Assembly (NCBI RefSeq): GCF_003885105.1
Contig: NZ_QWZQ01000001.1
Location: 85,176-149,175, forward strand
Reading direction: 5' to 3'
DNA from: Lactiplantibacillus garii
GTDB lineage: Bacteria > Bacillota > Bacilli > Lactobacillales > Lactobacillaceae
DNA: 64,000 nt
Shown here: positions 18,256 through 29,059 of the stretch, piece by piece
Layout of the letters: each line of letters opens with the position of its first letter
Position numbering within the stretch: position 1 is the stretch's first letter
Program-made: the position numbers and the translations under genes
Notes under the pieces: generated by a model
Told to the model about the DNA's origin: nothing
The model's input: the letters and a program-made list of their open reading frames with translations, nothing else
Databases searched by the model: none

Positions 18256-18475
18256 GGGTCGTAATAAAAAACGCCTCCGCACCACGGAAAATCCGTAATG
18301 CAAAAGACGTTTAACGCGTGCTTCCACTCTTGCTTCGCCGGTCAAGCCGGCCTCATGATGGGATAACGACCACCCGGCTGCTTTCGTGATAATCGCACTT
18401 CAATTTGTAACGGTACGACTTTGCAGTAACCGTCGCTCCCTAAAAGCCGTTCACAAACTTACTCTTATTATCAAA
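18256..18475 (-). ncRNA. T-box riboswitch, probably tRNA-Cys-sensing
   Basis: On the minus strand the T-box sequence AGAGTGGAAGCACGCG (18315-18330) is followed by a terminator whose GC-rich stem runs to TTTTTT near 18268. A long stem I lies at about 18370-18470. A TGC triplet (18423-18425) sits where a Cys specifier is expected, which agrees with the next gene being cysS. The specifier call is by eye. Confidence 0.8.
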
Positions 18476-18478
18476 CAG

Positions 18479-19969
18479 TTATTTGGCGAGTTCCGCGATC
18501 ATGGCATCGAGGTGCTTCATCGTGGTTTCGCGACCTAATAATTCGATGGTTTCTGGTAATTCTGGCCCGTGCATTTCGTGGGAAACGGCAATCCGAATCG
18601 GCATATAAAGTTGACGACCCTTGATCTTAGTATCCTTTTGAATGCTCTTGATAGTCTTTTGAATGGCGGTTGCTTCAAAGACGTCAATGTCTTCGATCCG
18701 TTGACGGAATTCTTTCAACACAACCGGTGCCGTTTCGTTATCAAGTTCCGCTTTAGCTTCATCGTTGATGTCGGCCGGACCATTGAAGAACAGGTCGGCT
18801 AAGTCCACGATTTGGCCGGTGTAACTCATTTGGTTCTTGTAAAGTGAAACTAACGTCCGGGTCCATTCAATCTGACTCATGTCGGGACGCTTTGGTAACC
18901 GTCCGGCTTTGATGAGTTGACGAATGGACATTGCAAAGACTTCGTTTTCGTCGGCCTTCTTAATGTACTGGTTGTTGACCCATTCAAGCTTTTTACCGTC
19001 AAACGAAGCCGGTGACTTGCTCAAACGCTTTTCGTCGTACATTTTAATGAATTCGCGTTTAGTGAACAATTCGTTTTCACCCACTGGGGACCAGCCCAAG
19101 AGGATGATGAAGTTCAGCATGGCTTCTGGCAAGTAGCCCAATTCCCGGTATTGTTCGATAAATTGAAGCACGGTTTCATCCCGCTTACTCAATTTCTTAC
19201 CGGTTTCGGTATTGATGATCAAGCTCATGTGACCAAACTTCGGGGCTTCCCAACCGAAAGCTTCATAAATCATTAATTGCTTAGGCGTGTTGGCAACGTG
19301 ATCATCACCACGGAAAACGTGGCTAATCTGCATCATGTGGTCGTCAACCACAACGGCAAAGTTGTACGTTGGCATCCCGTCACGTTTTTTAATGACAAAG
19401 TCGCCGCCGACCGTCTTGGATTCAAAGGAAACTTTCCCCTTGACCATGTCATCCCAAGCATAAGTTTTACCTTCAGGGACGTGGAAGCGAATAACGGGCT
19501 TTAAACCGGCCGCTTTAGCAGCGGCAATCTTGGCCTGCTTTTCTTCTTCCGTCATGCCAGCAAATTCGTAAACGTAGTGTGGCATTTCCTTGTTGGCTTT
19601 TTGGGCTTCACGCTGAGCTTTTAATTCGTCTTCCGTCATGTAAGACTCGTAAGCCTTGCCTTCATCGATCAATTGTTGAATCAACGGGTCGTAGATGGAC
19701 TTCCGTTCGGATTGACGGTAGGGACCGTAGTCGCCACCGATATCCGGACCTTCGTCCCAATCCATGCCTAACCATTTCAGGTTATCCATTTGACTCTTTT
19801 CACCGTCAGCGACGTTGCGCTTTAAGTCGGTGTCTTCGATCCGAAGAATAAACTTCCCCTTATTATGCCGGGCAAATAAATAGTTAAACAATGCTGTCCG
19901 GGCATTACCAATGTGTAAATGGCCAGTTGGACTTGGTGCGTAACGCACACGAATCTTGCTCTTTGCCAA
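18479..19969 (-). CDS. gltX: Glutamyl-tRNA synthetase
   Basis: The 496-residue class I synthetase has [20 protein letters not shown] at the N terminus (HIGH motif) and KLSKRDETV (KMSKS motif) near residue 250, then an anticodon-binding C terminus. In lactobacilli it usually charges both tRNA-Glu and tRNA-Gln, the latter corrected by GatCAB. I take the TTG at 19969 as the start, giving [11 protein letters not shown]; the longer ORF adds a non-conserved MKEALIT. Confidence 0.96.
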   Translation of the reverse strand: MAKSKIRVRYAPSPTGHLHIGNARTALFNYLFARHNKGKFILRIEDTDLKRNVADGEKSQMDNLKWLGMDWDEGPDIGGDYGPYRQSERKSIYDPLIQQLIDEGKAYESYMTEDELKAQREAQKANKEMPHYVYEFAGMTEEEKQAKIAAAKAAGLKPVIRFHVPEGKTYAWDDMVKGKVSFESKTVGGDFVIKKRDGMPTYNFAVVVDDHMMQISHVFRGDDHVANTPKQLMIYEAFGWEAPKFGHMSLIINTETGKKLSKRDETVLQFIEQYRELGYLPEAMLNFIILLGWSPVGENELFTKREFIKMYDEKRLSKSPASFDGKKLEWVNNQYIKKADENEVFAMSIRQLIKAGRLPKRPDMSQIEWTRTLVSLYKNQMSYTGQIVDLADLFFNGPADINDEAKAELDNETAPVVLKEFRQRIEDIDVFEATAIQKTIKSIQKDTKIKGRQLYMPIRIAVSHEMHGPELPETIELLGRETTMKHLDAMIAELAK

Positions 19970-20139
19970 TGTGATTAACGCCTCTTTCATTTTTTTATCA
20001 CGTCTAGTGACGATACAGAACCGGCGACCACCCTTTTAGAACGGGGCCATCGTCCAGTCCACTTGCTTATTCAGTTTACCATGTTTACCGCTAAAAATTA
20101 AGTTCTGGCCTTGATTTCACGACGATAAACTAATCAACG

Positions 20140-21354
20140 CTAGCGTTTCTTATTATGGTTATTCTCGTTAGCATGGTTGTTACCGTTATTGTGGTTTCCA
20201 CGGTTATTGTTATGTTTATGACTACCGTTATGGCCACTTTCATTTTCGGTATGGTCCGGGATTCCCCGGTTAGCGTGGGCTAAGCGGGCAAAAATCATTC
20301 GTCCGGCGTCGGTTTGCAGCGCACTCGTCACCACCACGTCAACCTTTTCGTTGATGTAAAACTTCCCGTCTTCCACCACGACCATCGTTCCGTCATCCAG
20401 GTAACCAACCCCCTGTTGACGTTCACTCCCGTTCTTAACCACCATCACGTTCATTTCTTCACCCGGAATCACACGTGGTTTGAGTGACTTGGCGAGTTGA
20501 TTGATGTTTAAGACTTGCACGTTTTGAAACTCGATGACTTTATTTAAATTGTAATCGTTAGTCACAATGACCCCGTTGACCTTTTTAGCCAGTTGGATCA
20601 ACTTACTATCGACTTCCGGAATGTCTTCAAAGTCGCCCTCGTACATTTCCACCGGAATGATGTTTTCGTTTTGTAACTTATTTAAGATGTCCAAACCGCG
20701 CCGACCCCGGACCCGTTTAATACTGTCGGCCGAATCCGCGATGTACTGTAATTCGTACAACACAAAGTTCGGAACGAGCAGGGTCCCTTCTAAAAAGCCG
20801 GTTTTAACGATATCGTAGATCCGACCGTCAATTAAAATATTAGTATCCAAAATTTTATAGTGGTGGTAGTTTTTATCCGGCTGTGCATCCGTAATTTCCG
20901 GATCAGCTTCCTTCTCCCGACGTCGGAAGTTAAAGACCTTACGCCACTCGTCAATCCGCGTCGTCCCTACGCGGGCACCAATGTACCCGAAGAACAACAT
21001 CAGAATGATTGGGACGACCGTGTTCAATAAAGGTAGCGGACTACGATTGAATAATTGCGAAATCAGAACCGCGATCAGTAACCCAATAATAAAGCCGATA
21101 CTGCCAAACAACAGTGTCATGGGGTTTTGCTTGGACAGATTTTTTTCAACCCGGTCCACTAACCGCATCGCGGCGTTCGCTAAGAATAGCGACAAAACCC
21201 ACAGAATCAAAGCACCTAACAAGAAATTCGTTAAAATATTATTTAATAGCGTATTTGGTTGCGACCACAGCGTGTCCCATAAATACGGCAGGTACGTTAA
21301 CCCTAACGTCCCACCGACAACGATAAACACGAGTCGCACCGTTAACTTTTTCAT
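20140..21354 (-). CDS. Membrane PIN/TRAM-domain protein (YacL family)
   Basis: The 404-residue protein has four N-terminal transmembrane segments (about 5-20, 40-60, 80-101, 110-128), a PIN nuclease-like domain (ILDTNILIDGRIYDI ... LAKKVNGVIVTNDYNLN) and a C-terminal TRAM RNA-binding domain (GSERQQGVGYLDDGTMVVVEDG). A roughly 40-residue tail is almost only Asn, His, Gly and Lys. It sits between gltX and radA as in other Firmicutes. The tail is unusual for the family. Confidence 0.88.
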   Translation of the reverse strand: MKKLTVRLVFIVVGGTLGLTYLPYLWDTLWSQPNTLLNNILTNFLLGALILWVLSLFLANAAMRLVDRVEKNLSKQNPMTLLFGSIGFIIGLLIAVLISQLFNRSPLPLLNTVVPIILMLFFGYIGARVGTTRIDEWRKVFNFRRREKEADPEITDAQPDKNYHHYKILDTNILIDGRIYDIVKTGFLEGTLLVPNFVLYELQYIADSADSIKRVRGRRGLDILNKLQNENIIPVEMYEGDFEDIPEVDSKLIQLAKKVNGVIVTNDYNLNKVIEFQNVQVLNINQLAKSLKPRVIPGEEMNVMVVKNGSERQQGVGYLDDGTMVVVEDGKFYINEKVDVVVTSALQTDAGRMIFARLAHANRGIPDHTENESGHNGSHKHNNNRGNHNNGNNHANENNHNKKR

Positions 21355-21373
21355 GGCGACAACCCCTTTTTAA

Positions 21374-22750
21374 TTAATTTGGCTGCTGTAATGCTAACTG
21401 GAGGGCTTCCTTCAAAGTGGCCACCCCAATCACGTCAATTCCCTTCGGAATATCCCAGCCTTGCAGATTATTCTTAGGAATAAAGATTCGTTTAAACCCT
21501 AATTTAGCCGCTTCACCGACCCGTTGTTCGATCCGGTTGACCCGGCGAATTTCACCGGTCAACCCAACTTCACCCACGAAACAATCCGTTGGGCGGGTCT
21601 GCTGGTCCCGGTAGCTCGAAGCCACGCTGACCGCAATGGCCAAGTCAATGGCCGGTTCATCCAACTTAACGCCACCAGCCGCCTTTAAATAGGCATCCTG
21701 ATTTTGTAACATCAAACTAGCCCGCTTTTCAAGCACCGCCATCAGTAAGGAGACCCGGTTATGGTCCAACCCGCTGGCCGTCCGCTTAGCATTACCAAAA
21801 ACGGTCGGCGTGACTAACGCCTGAACTTCGACCAAAATTGGCCGGGTCCCTTCCATCGAAACCACGATGGCCGATCCCGTTGCGTCCTTCAAACGTTCTT
21901 CCAAAAAGATCTCCGACGGGTTAGCAACTTCGTACAGGCCGCCCGTCCGCATTTCAAAAATCCCTAATTCGTTGGTTGAGCCAAACCGGTTCTTGACCGC
22001 CCGTAGAATCCGGTACGTATGGTGCAGGTCCCCCTCAAAGTAGAGCACCGTGTCCACCATGTGTTCCAAAATCTTGGGCCCGGCAATTGCTCCGCCCTTA
22101 GTGACGTGTCCAACGATAAAGATCGTAATGCCGTTTGTTTTGGCAATTTGCAACAGTTCCGCGGTAATTTCACGAATCTGAGAAACCGACCCAATGGCAG
22201 AATCCACGTCGGGTTCCTGCATTGTTTGTACCGAATCAATGACGACGAACTGGGGTTTCATCGATTCAATGGTCGTGCGAATGTTAGTCATATCGGTTTC
22301 CGGGTACAGGTAAAAGTCCTCGCTGTCAACGGCTAACCGGTCCGCCCGCATTTTCACCTGGGAGGCACTTTCTTCACCAGTTACGTATAGAACCGAACCA
22401 CCGGTTTCTGCTAACTGCCCCGATACTTGCAGGAGCAACGTGGACTTACCAATGCCGGGATCCCCACCAATTAAAACTAGTGAACCCGGCACCACGCCGC
22501 CACCCAGGACCCGGTTAAATTCGCGCAACTTAGTCTTGACCCGCGGCGTTTTAGTCAAAGAAACTTCCTTTAACCGTTGGGGCTTAGCCGTTTTCCCGGC
22601 AAAGCTCACCCGAGACTTCCGATCGGGCTTTTTATCAAAATGTTCTTCGACCAACGTGTTCCATTCGCCACAGTTAGGACAACGCCCAAGGTAGCGGGGG
22701 GTTGAATACCCACAGTTGGAGCAGACAAACTGAGTTTTAACTTTTGCCAC
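21374..22750 (-). CDS. radA: DNA repair protein RadA (Sms)
   Basis: From the GTG at 22750 (9 nt after GGAGG) the product is 458 residues. It has a C4 zinc finger ([18 protein letters not shown]), a RecA-like ATPase with Walker [11 protein letters not shown], the RadA-specific [15 protein letters not shown] motif, and a C-terminal Lon-protease-like domain. It promotes branch migration during recombination and transformation. Confidence 0.96.
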   Translation of the reverse strand: MAKVKTQFVCSNCGYSTPRYLGRCPNCGEWNTLVEEHFDKKPDRKSRVSFAGKTAKPQRLKEVSLTKTPRVKTKLREFNRVLGGGVVPGSLVLIGGDPGIGKSTLLLQVSGQLAETGGSVLYVTGEESASQVKMRADRLAVDSEDFYLYPETDMTNIRTTIESMKPQFVVIDSVQTMQEPDVDSAIGSVSQIREITAELLQIAKTNGITIFIVGHVTKGGAIAGPKILEHMVDTVLYFEGDLHHTYRILRAVKNRFGSTNELGIFEMRTGGLYEVANPSEIFLEERLKDATGSAIVVSMEGTRPILVEVQALVTPTVFGNAKRTASGLDHNRVSLLMAVLEKRASLMLQNQDAYLKAAGGVKLDEPAIDLAIAVSVASSYRDQQTRPTDCFVGEVGLTGEIRRVNRIEQRVGEAAKLGFKRIFIPKNNLQGWDIPKGIDVIGVATLKEALQLALQQPN

Positions 22751-22868
22751 TAAAATGGGCCTCCCATCCGTGCACCGTTTTGGCACTTAATCGATATTCA
22801 ATGTACATCACTTTATTTTACCATTATTAACCATTAAAGCTGGTAAATCGAACTAGTTTAATGGATTT

Positions 22869-23405
22869 TTATTTATTAGTGGAACCAAAGCCCCCGGAAC
22901 GGGTCGTCGTAACGTCCGCCTCGTTAGTTGCCGTTAAGTACTGGGTAAAAATCCCCTGTGCGATTCGTTCCCCCTTCTTAATGTGGACGTCCCGAATACC
23001 CATGTTAATCAGTTGGACGTAAATGGCCCCTTCATTTTTAGCGTTATTGTAATAATCCGCGTCAATTACCCCGATGCCGTTTGGTAAGATCAGGTTACGT
23101 TTAAGCGGGTTACTGGAACGGTTGGCAATCAATAAATATTCACCATCATTCATGTACGACTTAATTCCGGTAGGGACCAACCAGGGCTTTAAAACCTTCG
23201 CCGCAGCGTCTAAATCGGCTTCCGAACTGGTTTCACCGTGGTGCATCTGCCACAACACCTTGATGAAGTTCTTTTTCCAAATCGATGGCAGCGTAAAGTC
23301 TTCCGCCGCCTCAAAATCGTATCCAGCCGCCTGCTTCGTTGTCCGGTAAGGGACGTGCAAACCTTGGTTAGCATACGCACTGACAATTTCAAATCCTCGG
23401 GCCAT
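22869..23405 (-). CDS. dut: Trimeric dUTP diphosphatase
   Basis: The 178-residue product has the dUTPase motifs in order: AAGYDFEAAED (I), IANRSSNPLKR (II), PNGIGVIDADYYNN (III, with catalytic Asp), GERIAQGIF (IV) and RSGGFGSTNK (V). It hydrolyses dUTP to dUMP. The 30-40 residues between motifs I and II are longer than in the compact E. coli type, as is common in lactobacilli and their phages. Confidence 0.92.
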   Translation of the reverse strand: MARGFEIVSAYANQGLHVPYRTTKQAAGYDFEAAEDFTLPSIWKKNFIKVLWQMHHGETSSEADLDAAAKVLKPWLVPTGIKSYMNDGEYLLIANRSSNPLKRNLILPNGIGVIDADYYNNAKNEGAIYVQLINMGIRDVHIKKGERIAQGIFTQYLTATNEADVTTTRSGGFGSTNK

Positions 23406-23539
23406 TCTAATTCCTACTTTCGTCTTTAATTTCGTGTCCCAATTTTACCATACTTTGATTAGTAGATTCGTTGACAAAACGGGCATTTACCGGTTTAATT
23501 AGCTTAAGTTATAAAACCCTTTACAAGGTGGTGACAGCA

Positions 23540-23824
23540 ATGGAATTCACGCGTGAACCGCACCGTTTTTTCTTTAACGATGACCAGGGAAAATTAGCTG
23601 GTGAAATTACTTTTCCAGCCATCAACGACGACCAAGTTTGGGTCATTGAGCACACCTTTGTTCGTGACGATTTTGGTCACCAGGGCTTAGCTGCCCAACT
23701 GACCGAAGCCGTAATCGACGCCGCACGGGCTGAGCACAAACAAATTCAGCCCCTCTGCACTTACGCCAAGGCTTACTTTGATCGTCACCCCGATACACAG
23801 GATGTTTTAGTCACTAAGTCTTAA
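23540..23824 (+). CDS. Small GNAT-like N-acetyltransferase (YjdJ type)
   Basis: The ATG at 23540, 6 nt after AAGGTGGTG, gives a 94-residue protein. This is the minimal GNAT fold of COG2388: AGEITFPAI ... WVIEHTFVRDDFGHQGLAAQL (CoA-binding loop), then LCTYAKAYFDRHP. Members may acetylate small molecules or proteins; the substrate is unknown. It is upstream of rpiA with a 20-bp gap, probably co-transcribed. Confidence 0.83.
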   Translation: MEFTREPHRFFFNDDQGKLAGEITFPAINDDQVWVIEHTFVRDDFGHQGLAAQLTEAVIDAARAEHKQIQPLCTYAKAYFDRHPDTQDVLVTKS

Positions 23825-23844
23825 TTTAAGGAGCACGGATACTA

Positions 23845-24531
23845 ATGAATCAGCAGGATCAGTTAAAACAACTCGTTGGGCAAAAGGCCGTTGAATATAT
23901 TCACGATGGCATGCAAGTTGGGCTTGGGACCGGTTCGACCGTGAAATTCATGGTCGACGCCCTCGGTGAACGGGTCAAAAATGAACATTTAAACATTGTC
24001 GGCGTTTCGACTTCCGAACGGACCGAAGCACAGGCCAAAAGTTTAGGCATTCCAATGAAGTCGGTTGACGAAGTCGATCACCTTGATCTAACCATCGACG
24101 GAGCCGACGAAATTTCCGCAGACTTCCAAGGGGTCAAGGGTGGCGGGGCCGCCCTACTCTTTGAAAAAATCGTTGCCATCAACTCGGACAAGATCATGTG
24201 GATCGTTGATGAAAGCAAGATGGTCAAGCAACTCGGCGCGTTCGGGTTACCAGTGGAAGTCATCCCTTACGGCAGTCAGCACGTCTTTGAAAAGATGGCC
24301 GCTCGCGGTTACCACCCGGTTTTTCGCAAGGTAAACGGTGAATTTGTCCGGACCGATTCCAACAACATCATTATCGACCTCCACGTTGACCCGATTACCG
24401 ATCCACACGCGTTAGCCGAAGATTTGATCCACATGGTCGGCGTCGTGGAACACGGGCTGTTTCTTGACATGGTCAATACCGTTATCGTCGGTCACGAAGA
24501 TGGTCCCGAAGTGATTGAGACCCGCCCATAA
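23845..24531 (+). CDS. rpiA: Ribose-5-phosphate isomerase A
   Basis: The 228-residue product has the RpiA motifs [17 protein letters not shown] (phosphate loop), [10 protein letters not shown] (catalytic Asp) and [13 protein letters not shown]. It interconverts ribulose-5-phosphate and ribose-5-phosphate in the pentose phosphate and phosphoketolase routes. AAGGAG precedes the ATG. Confidence 0.96.
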   Translation: MNQQDQLKQLVGQKAVEYIHDGMQVGLGTGSTVKFMVDALGERVKNEHLNIVGVSTSERTEAQAKSLGIPMKSVDEVDHLDLTIDGADEISADFQGVKGGGAALLFEKIVAINSDKIMWIVDESKMVKQLGAFGLPVEVIPYGSQHVFEKMAARGYHPVFRKVNGEFVRTDSNNIIIDLHVDPITDPHALAEDLIHMVGVVEHGLFLDMVNTVIVGHEDGPEVIETRP

Positions 24532-24607
24532 ATTTAAACGACCGCATGGCTTGTCGGTGCCCGCATAAACCGATACAATTAGAATAAGATTAAAGGAGCG
24601 TGATTTT

Positions 24608-25939
24608 TTGAGTAAAGAAATTAGCATGAATCAAATCGCCAATTTTCAAGCCGATTTAGATCAACGTGCCGATGCCAAAGTCATCGAACGTAGTGTCACG
24701 AAAAACGGAATCTTGGCCAGCAGCCAGGATATCCAGGCCATGAGCCAAACGACCCCGGTCTTTTCCATTGATTTGGACACCGGTGACGTCGCTAACCAAA
24801 AACAAAGTGGGCGTTGCTGGATGTTCGCCGCTTTAAACACGATGCGTCACGATTTAGCCGTAAAGTTCAACTTAAAGCACTTTGAACTTTCCCAGAACTA
24901 CACTTTCTTCTGGGATAAATTCGAAAAAGCCAACTACTTCTACGAAAACGTCTTAGCGACCGCTGACCAGCCAACCAGCAGCCGCAAAGTAGCTTGGTTA
25001 ATGACCACACCCCAACAAGATGGTGGTCAATGGGACATGTTAGTCGCCATCATTCAGAAGTACGGGATCGTTCCTAAGAGTGTCATGCCCGAAACTTATA
25101 ACAGTTCCAAGTCCGCTGAAATCAACGCCACTTTGAACTTAAAGCTCCGCAAAGACGCCGTTGAATTACGTGAATTAGTTGCCGCTGGGACTAGTGCCGA
25201 CGCCATCCAAGACCGTAAGGAAAAGATGCTAAACGAAGTCTACCGGATGTTAGCCTACGCTTTTGGCGAACCCGTAACTGAATTTGACTGGGAATACCGT
25301 GATGACAACAAGCAATACCACATCGACCAAAAGCTGACGCCGCAAAGCTTCTTTAAGAAGTACGTTGGTTGGAACTTGGACGATTACGTTTCAATCATCA
25401 ACGCCCCAACCGCTGACAAACCTTACAACCACACCTACACGATTGAAATGTTAGGCAACGTTTTAGGTGGCCGGGAAGTTAAACATTTAAACGTTTCAAT
25501 GGCCGATTTTAAGCAACTCGCCATCAAGCAACTCGAAGCTGGTCAAAGTGTCTGGTTCGGTTGTGATGTTGGTAAGTCCTCCGACCGGCAAAAGGGCGTT
25601 ATGGCTATGGACGTTTATAACCAAGACGAACTGTTTGACGTAGACTTGGCCATGTCCAAAGCGGAACGCTTAGACTACGGTCAAAGTTTAATGACCCACG
25701 CCATGGTACTAACTGGTGTTGACTTAGTTGACGGCCAACCAACCAAGTGGAAGGTTGAAAACAGCTGGGGTGACAAAGTTGGGACTAAGGGCTTCTTCGT
25801 TATGAGTGACGCTTGGATGGACGAATACTGCTACCAAGTTGTTGTTAACAAACAGTTCTTACCTGACGAACTCAAAAAGGCCCAAGCCGAAGAACCAACC
25901 GTGCTCGCACCTTGGGACCCAATGGGTGCTTTAGCTTAA
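24608..25939 (+). CDS. pepC: Aminopeptidase C (bleomycin hydrolase family, C1B)
   Basis: The 443-residue cysteine peptidase has the catalytic Cys in NQKQSGRCWMFAALN (about residue 70), His in LMTHAMVLTGV and Asn in KVENSWG near the C terminus. PepC is a cytoplasmic aminopeptidase used in casein peptide breakdown by lactic acid bacteria. The start is a TTG behind AAAGGAG. A strong terminator follows at 25961-25998. Confidence 0.96.
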   Translation: MSKEISMNQIANFQADLDQRADAKVIERSVTKNGILASSQDIQAMSQTTPVFSIDLDTGDVANQKQSGRCWMFAALNTMRHDLAVKFNLKHFELSQNYTFFWDKFEKANYFYENVLATADQPTSSRKVAWLMTTPQQDGGQWDMLVAIIQKYGIVPKSVMPETYNSSKSAEINATLNLKLRKDAVELRELVAAGTSADAIQDRKEKMLNEVYRMLAYAFGEPVTEFDWEYRDDNKQYHIDQKLTPQSFFKKYVGWNLDDYVSIINAPTADKPYNHTYTIEMLGNVLGGREVKHLNVSMADFKQLAIKQLEAGQSVWFGCDVGKSSDRQKGVMAMDVYNQDELFDVDLAMSKAERLDYGQSLMTHAMVLTGVDLVDGQPTKWKVENSWGDKVGTKGFFVMSDAWMDEYCYQVVVNKQFLPDELKKAQAEEPTVLAPWDPMGALA

Positions 25940-25960
25940 TTAACTTAACAAGTTAAATTT

Positions 25961-25998
25961 AAATCCCCAACCGGTAATTAAACTGGTTGGGGATTTTT
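25961..25998 (+). terminator. Terminator of pepC
   Basis: AAATCCCCAACC pairs with GGTTGGGGATTT, with TTTTT at the end. Confidence 0.85.
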
Positions 25999-26126
25999 CT
26001 ATACCCAAACACACGCTAATAATAAGCTCTAGTTAGTCCTAACGATTCAGCATTGACACTAACGTGCGGCCCACCACCACGCTTCGGCCAATTCCGTGCC
26101 TTGCTCAACCATTTGATCCTAAGTCA

Positions 26127-26160
26127 CAAAAAAAGACACCACAACTCGGTTGCGATGTCA
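26127..26160 (-). terminator. Terminator of gpmA
   Basis: On the minus strand TGACATCGCAAC pairs with TTGTGGTGTC (one mismatch or wobble) and is followed by seven Ts. Confidence 0.75.
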
Positions 26161-26166
26161 GCTTCT

Positions 26167-26844
26167 TTAAAACTCTTCTTTACCGGTGATCCGTAATTGA
26201 TCATCGAGGTGGTAACAAATCGGAACACCGTTAGCCACTTCGACGCCGTCAATGCCGGTGTCGCTAATGTGTTCGAGGTACTTGATCATCGCGCGTAACG
26301 TACTGCCATGAGCCACTACCAGTTGGTTTTTACCGTCGAGTAATTGCGGCGCAATGACGTCGATCCAATACGGCATAATCCGGTCGTACGCCATTTTAAG
26401 ACTTTCACCACGCGGCTCAATGGCCGGACCGTACTTCATGTAGCGCCGGTCATGATCCAGTTCCGCGGGCGTTAGTAACGGCGGGACCGTGTAAAAGCTG
26501 CGTCGCCATTTCTGAACCTGCGCTTTGCCGTATTCTTGCCGGGTGGCATCCTTGTTTTGTCCTCGCAATGCACCGTAATGCCGTTCGTTTAGCCGCCACG
26601 TTTTGTATTCGGGTAACCACGCTTGCCCAATTTCATCCAACATAATGTTGGCCGTTACGATGGCCCGTTTCAAGACCGACGTGTGGACCGCGCTAAATTG
26701 GAGACCCGTTTCCCGGAGCCGTTTACCAGCGTGGTGCGCCTGTGCAATTCCGACCGTCGTTAACGGAACGTCGCTCCAGCCCGTATACGTATTATCGCGG
26801 TTTGCCGTACTCTCCCCGTGTCGTACTAGTACCAGTTCTGTCAT
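26167..26844 (-). CDS. gpmA: 2,3-bisphosphoglycerate-dependent phosphoglycerate mutase
   Basis: The 225-residue histidine phosphatase-fold enzyme has the phosphohistidine motif [15 protein letters not shown] (His9). It also shows [21 protein letters not shown] (about 87-99) and the second catalytic His in [15 protein letters not shown]. It interconverts 3- and 2-phosphoglycerate in glycolysis. Lactobacilli often carry several copies, so this may be a paralogue rather than the main enzyme. Confidence 0.9.
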   Translation of the reverse strand: MTELVLVRHGESTANRDNTYTGWSDVPLTTVGIAQAHHAGKRLRETGLQFSAVHTSVLKRAIVTANIMLDEIGQAWLPEYKTWRLNERHYGALRGQNKDATRQEYGKAQVQKWRRSFYTVPPLLTPAELDHDRRYMKYGPAIEPRGESLKMAYDRIMPYWIDVIAPQLLDGKNQLVVAHGSTLRAMIKYLEHISDTGIDGVEVANGVPICYHLDDQLRITGKEEF

Positions 26845-26985
26845 TCTCTACACCTGCCATATTAATTAACTCTTATGATAATCGATTTTAGCCGTTTTTC
26901 AAAGTCGCAGCCGGTTGGTTTCCATTAAAAAACGGCTAAACCAGTGTTGCCACCGAGTTAACCGTTCATCAATTTTACTGTTAAA

Positions 26986-28017
26986 TTAATCTTCTTGATC
27001 AGAAATTGCGTTCGAGTGTTGCACTAACTTGGATTCAGCACTCGCCGTTTCACCAGCCGATTGCGCAACTTTGCCCATGGCACTGTCGCGTTCGCGGAAC
27101 CGGTTGCCAACGAAGGTTACGATCGACCCAATCAAAATAACCACAATCCCAACGATCGTCGTTAATAGGATTTGCTCGTGAAGAATCAGGGCCGCCAAAA
27201 TTGGAGCTAAACCTGGTTTGATAAAGAATACCAGGGAAGCCGTTGATACGTCGGTCTTTTCCATGGCCAGGAAATAAAAGGCAAACCCGCCCCCGGTAAC
27301 ACAGACCCCGATGAAAAATAGTAACCAAAAGTAGGTCATATTAACGTTGACCAGAATTGGAATGGCTGCAAATTGGCGTAAGCCCATCGCCGTTAAACCG
27401 TTAGCGACCGCCGGAATTTTCGTGATCCAGGCGAGCACTAACAGTTCAAACGCCCCGGCAAAAAACGTAAAGCACGTCATCGTCAAGCCGTTGAGTCCCC
27501 GTTTAACGGAACCGTAGCGTGAAACGATACTGTACAAACCGAAAGTCACCGCGGAACTAATGGCAAGGATCAACCCCAAGCCGTTCGTTAAATGGGCGGG
27601 ATTCACAATGATCAACAGCCCGATAACGGAAATGATCACCGAAATCAAGTTGGCCCGGCCTAACCGTTCGTGCAAAATCAGGTAGGAAAAAATAAGTGCA
27701 AATACCGGGTTGCAACTAAACAGCACGGCCACCGTAGAAGCCTGATCCACGGTAATGGCTAACTGATACAGGGACATACTGACAATTACGCAGACAAATC
27801 CGGTTAGTGCAAAGAGCCGCCAATCGGCCCCCACTAACTTCCGTCCAGATTTTTTAAGCGCACTTAGCGCGAACGGTAATAGAATTACCGCCCCAATGAA
27901 AAATCGAATTAAGTTCAATTGAATCGGATTAAAGGCACTACCGGCCATCTTTAGTGCAATTTCCATTGAACTGAACATCAACGTCGAAATTGCAATGTAA
28001 AGATATGCTTTCTTCAC
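26986..28017 (-). CDS. EamA/DMT-family transporter
   Basis: The 343-residue protein has ten predicted transmembrane segments as two EamA repeats (about 5-140 and 150-300), with typical motifs RFFIGAVILLPFAL and FIKPGLAPILAALILHEQ. A charged roughly 35-residue cytoplasmic tail ends it. The substrate is unknown; relatives export amino acids or metabolites. The GTG start has GAGGG upstream. Confidence 0.85.
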   Translation of the reverse strand: MKKAYLYIAISTLMFSSMEIALKMAGSAFNPIQLNLIRFFIGAVILLPFALSALKKSGRKLVGADWRLFALTGFVCVIVSMSLYQLAITVDQASTVAVLFSCNPVFALIFSYLILHERLGRANLISVIISVIGLLIIVNPAHLTNGLGLILAISSAVTFGLYSIVSRYGSVKRGLNGLTMTCFTFFAGAFELLVLAWITKIPAVANGLTAMGLRQFAAIPILVNVNMTYFWLLFFIGVCVTGGGFAFYFLAMEKTDVSTASLVFFIKPGLAPILAALILHEQILLTTIVGIVVILIGSIVTFVGNRFRERDSAMGKVAQSAGETASAESKLVQHSNAISDQED

Positions 28018-28096
28018 GAAACGTTCGCTTCCCTCTTAATAAAAATTTAATAAGTCACGTTTGCTAGTATAGCACCATTTTCAAGGGATTTTCAAA

Positions 28097-29059
28097 CTAC
28101 CTAATAAAATTAGACTGTACAACCACCATTAAAATTGGAATAACGATCAGACTCAGCAACGTCGTTTCCGTCACCATTACGGCGGCGTAATCAGCATCGG
28201 CCCCGTAAAGTTTGGAAACGACCGGTGCGTTAGTCATCACGGGCATGGCGGATTGTAAAATGAAAACTTGTTTCATTTCCACCGGAATCGACATTGGGAT
28301 CAGCATCAACGTCATCAACACCGGCGCGAAAATGAACCGCCCTAGTAAAATCCCGATACTATCCCGGTCAAAGCGCATACTACTTAAGCCGGCCTTAGCC
28401 ATGGAGATTCCAATAAAGATCATCGATAGCGGTACGGTTAATCCCCCAACGTAGGAGAAATCGTCCATTAGGAACTTTGGCAGTTTAATTTGCCATAATA
28501 CCAGTAAAACTCCAATCATGAAGCCTAACAGCGGTGGTGAAAAGATCTTCTTTAACGTCTGTTTCAAGTCAAACTTAGCCGCCCCGACGCCATCACGTTG
28601 AATCAAATAAACCCCCAACGTCCAAAAAATCGTGGTATTGGCCATGTAGTAGACCAAAACATACGGTAACGCGCTGTTACCGAACAACGCCTCGTTAACT
28701 GGTAAACCAATAAAAACGGTGTTGGAGTTCAGAAACATCGAGGAGAATAACCCCCGGTGTTCCTTCTTAATGTTCAACGCCCGCATCACCCCAAAGGAGA
28801 TTCCGAACAGGATCGCCATGTTTAGGACGGGAAAACGTAATCCCGGTAACGTGGCCAATAGCTTTTGCGCGGTAAACTGCTTCGTAATCGTCGCAATCAT
28901 GTACGCCGGTAACGCAATTTGCGTGACTAACCGGGCAATTAATTTAGTAGAATCTTCACTAAACCAGCCCCAACGTGCTAATAAATAACCCACGGCAATC
29001 ATGATAATGATTGTCATAACCCCTTGGATACTATGTAAAAATATCGGTAAGATTTGCAT
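28097..29059 (-). CDS. Auxin efflux carrier (AEC) family transporter
   Basis: The 320-residue protein has about ten transmembrane segments, with the AEC pattern AVGYLLARWGWFSEDSTK near the N terminus and FLNSNTVFIGLPVNEALFG in the centre. Lactic acid bacterial members include malate permease MleP and other organic anion carriers, but no malolactic enzyme gene is adjacent, so the substrate is open. The ATG at 29059 has AAGGAG; the longer ORF start is rejected. Confidence 0.82.
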   Translation of the reverse strand: MQILPIFLHSIQGVMTIIIMIAVGYLLARWGWFSEDSTKLIARLVTQIALPAYMIATITKQFTAQKLLATLPGLRFPVLNMAILFGISFGVMRALNIKKEHRGLFSSMFLNSNTVFIGLPVNEALFGNSALPYVLVYYMANTTIFWTLGVYLIQRDGVGAAKFDLKQTLKKIFSPPLLGFMIGVLLVLWQIKLPKFLMDDFSYVGGLTVPLSMIFIGISMAKAGLSSMRFDRDSIGILLGRFIFAPVLMTLMLIPMSIPVEMKQVFILQSAMPVMTNAPVVSKLYGADADYAAVMVTETTLLSLIVIPILMVVVQSNFIR

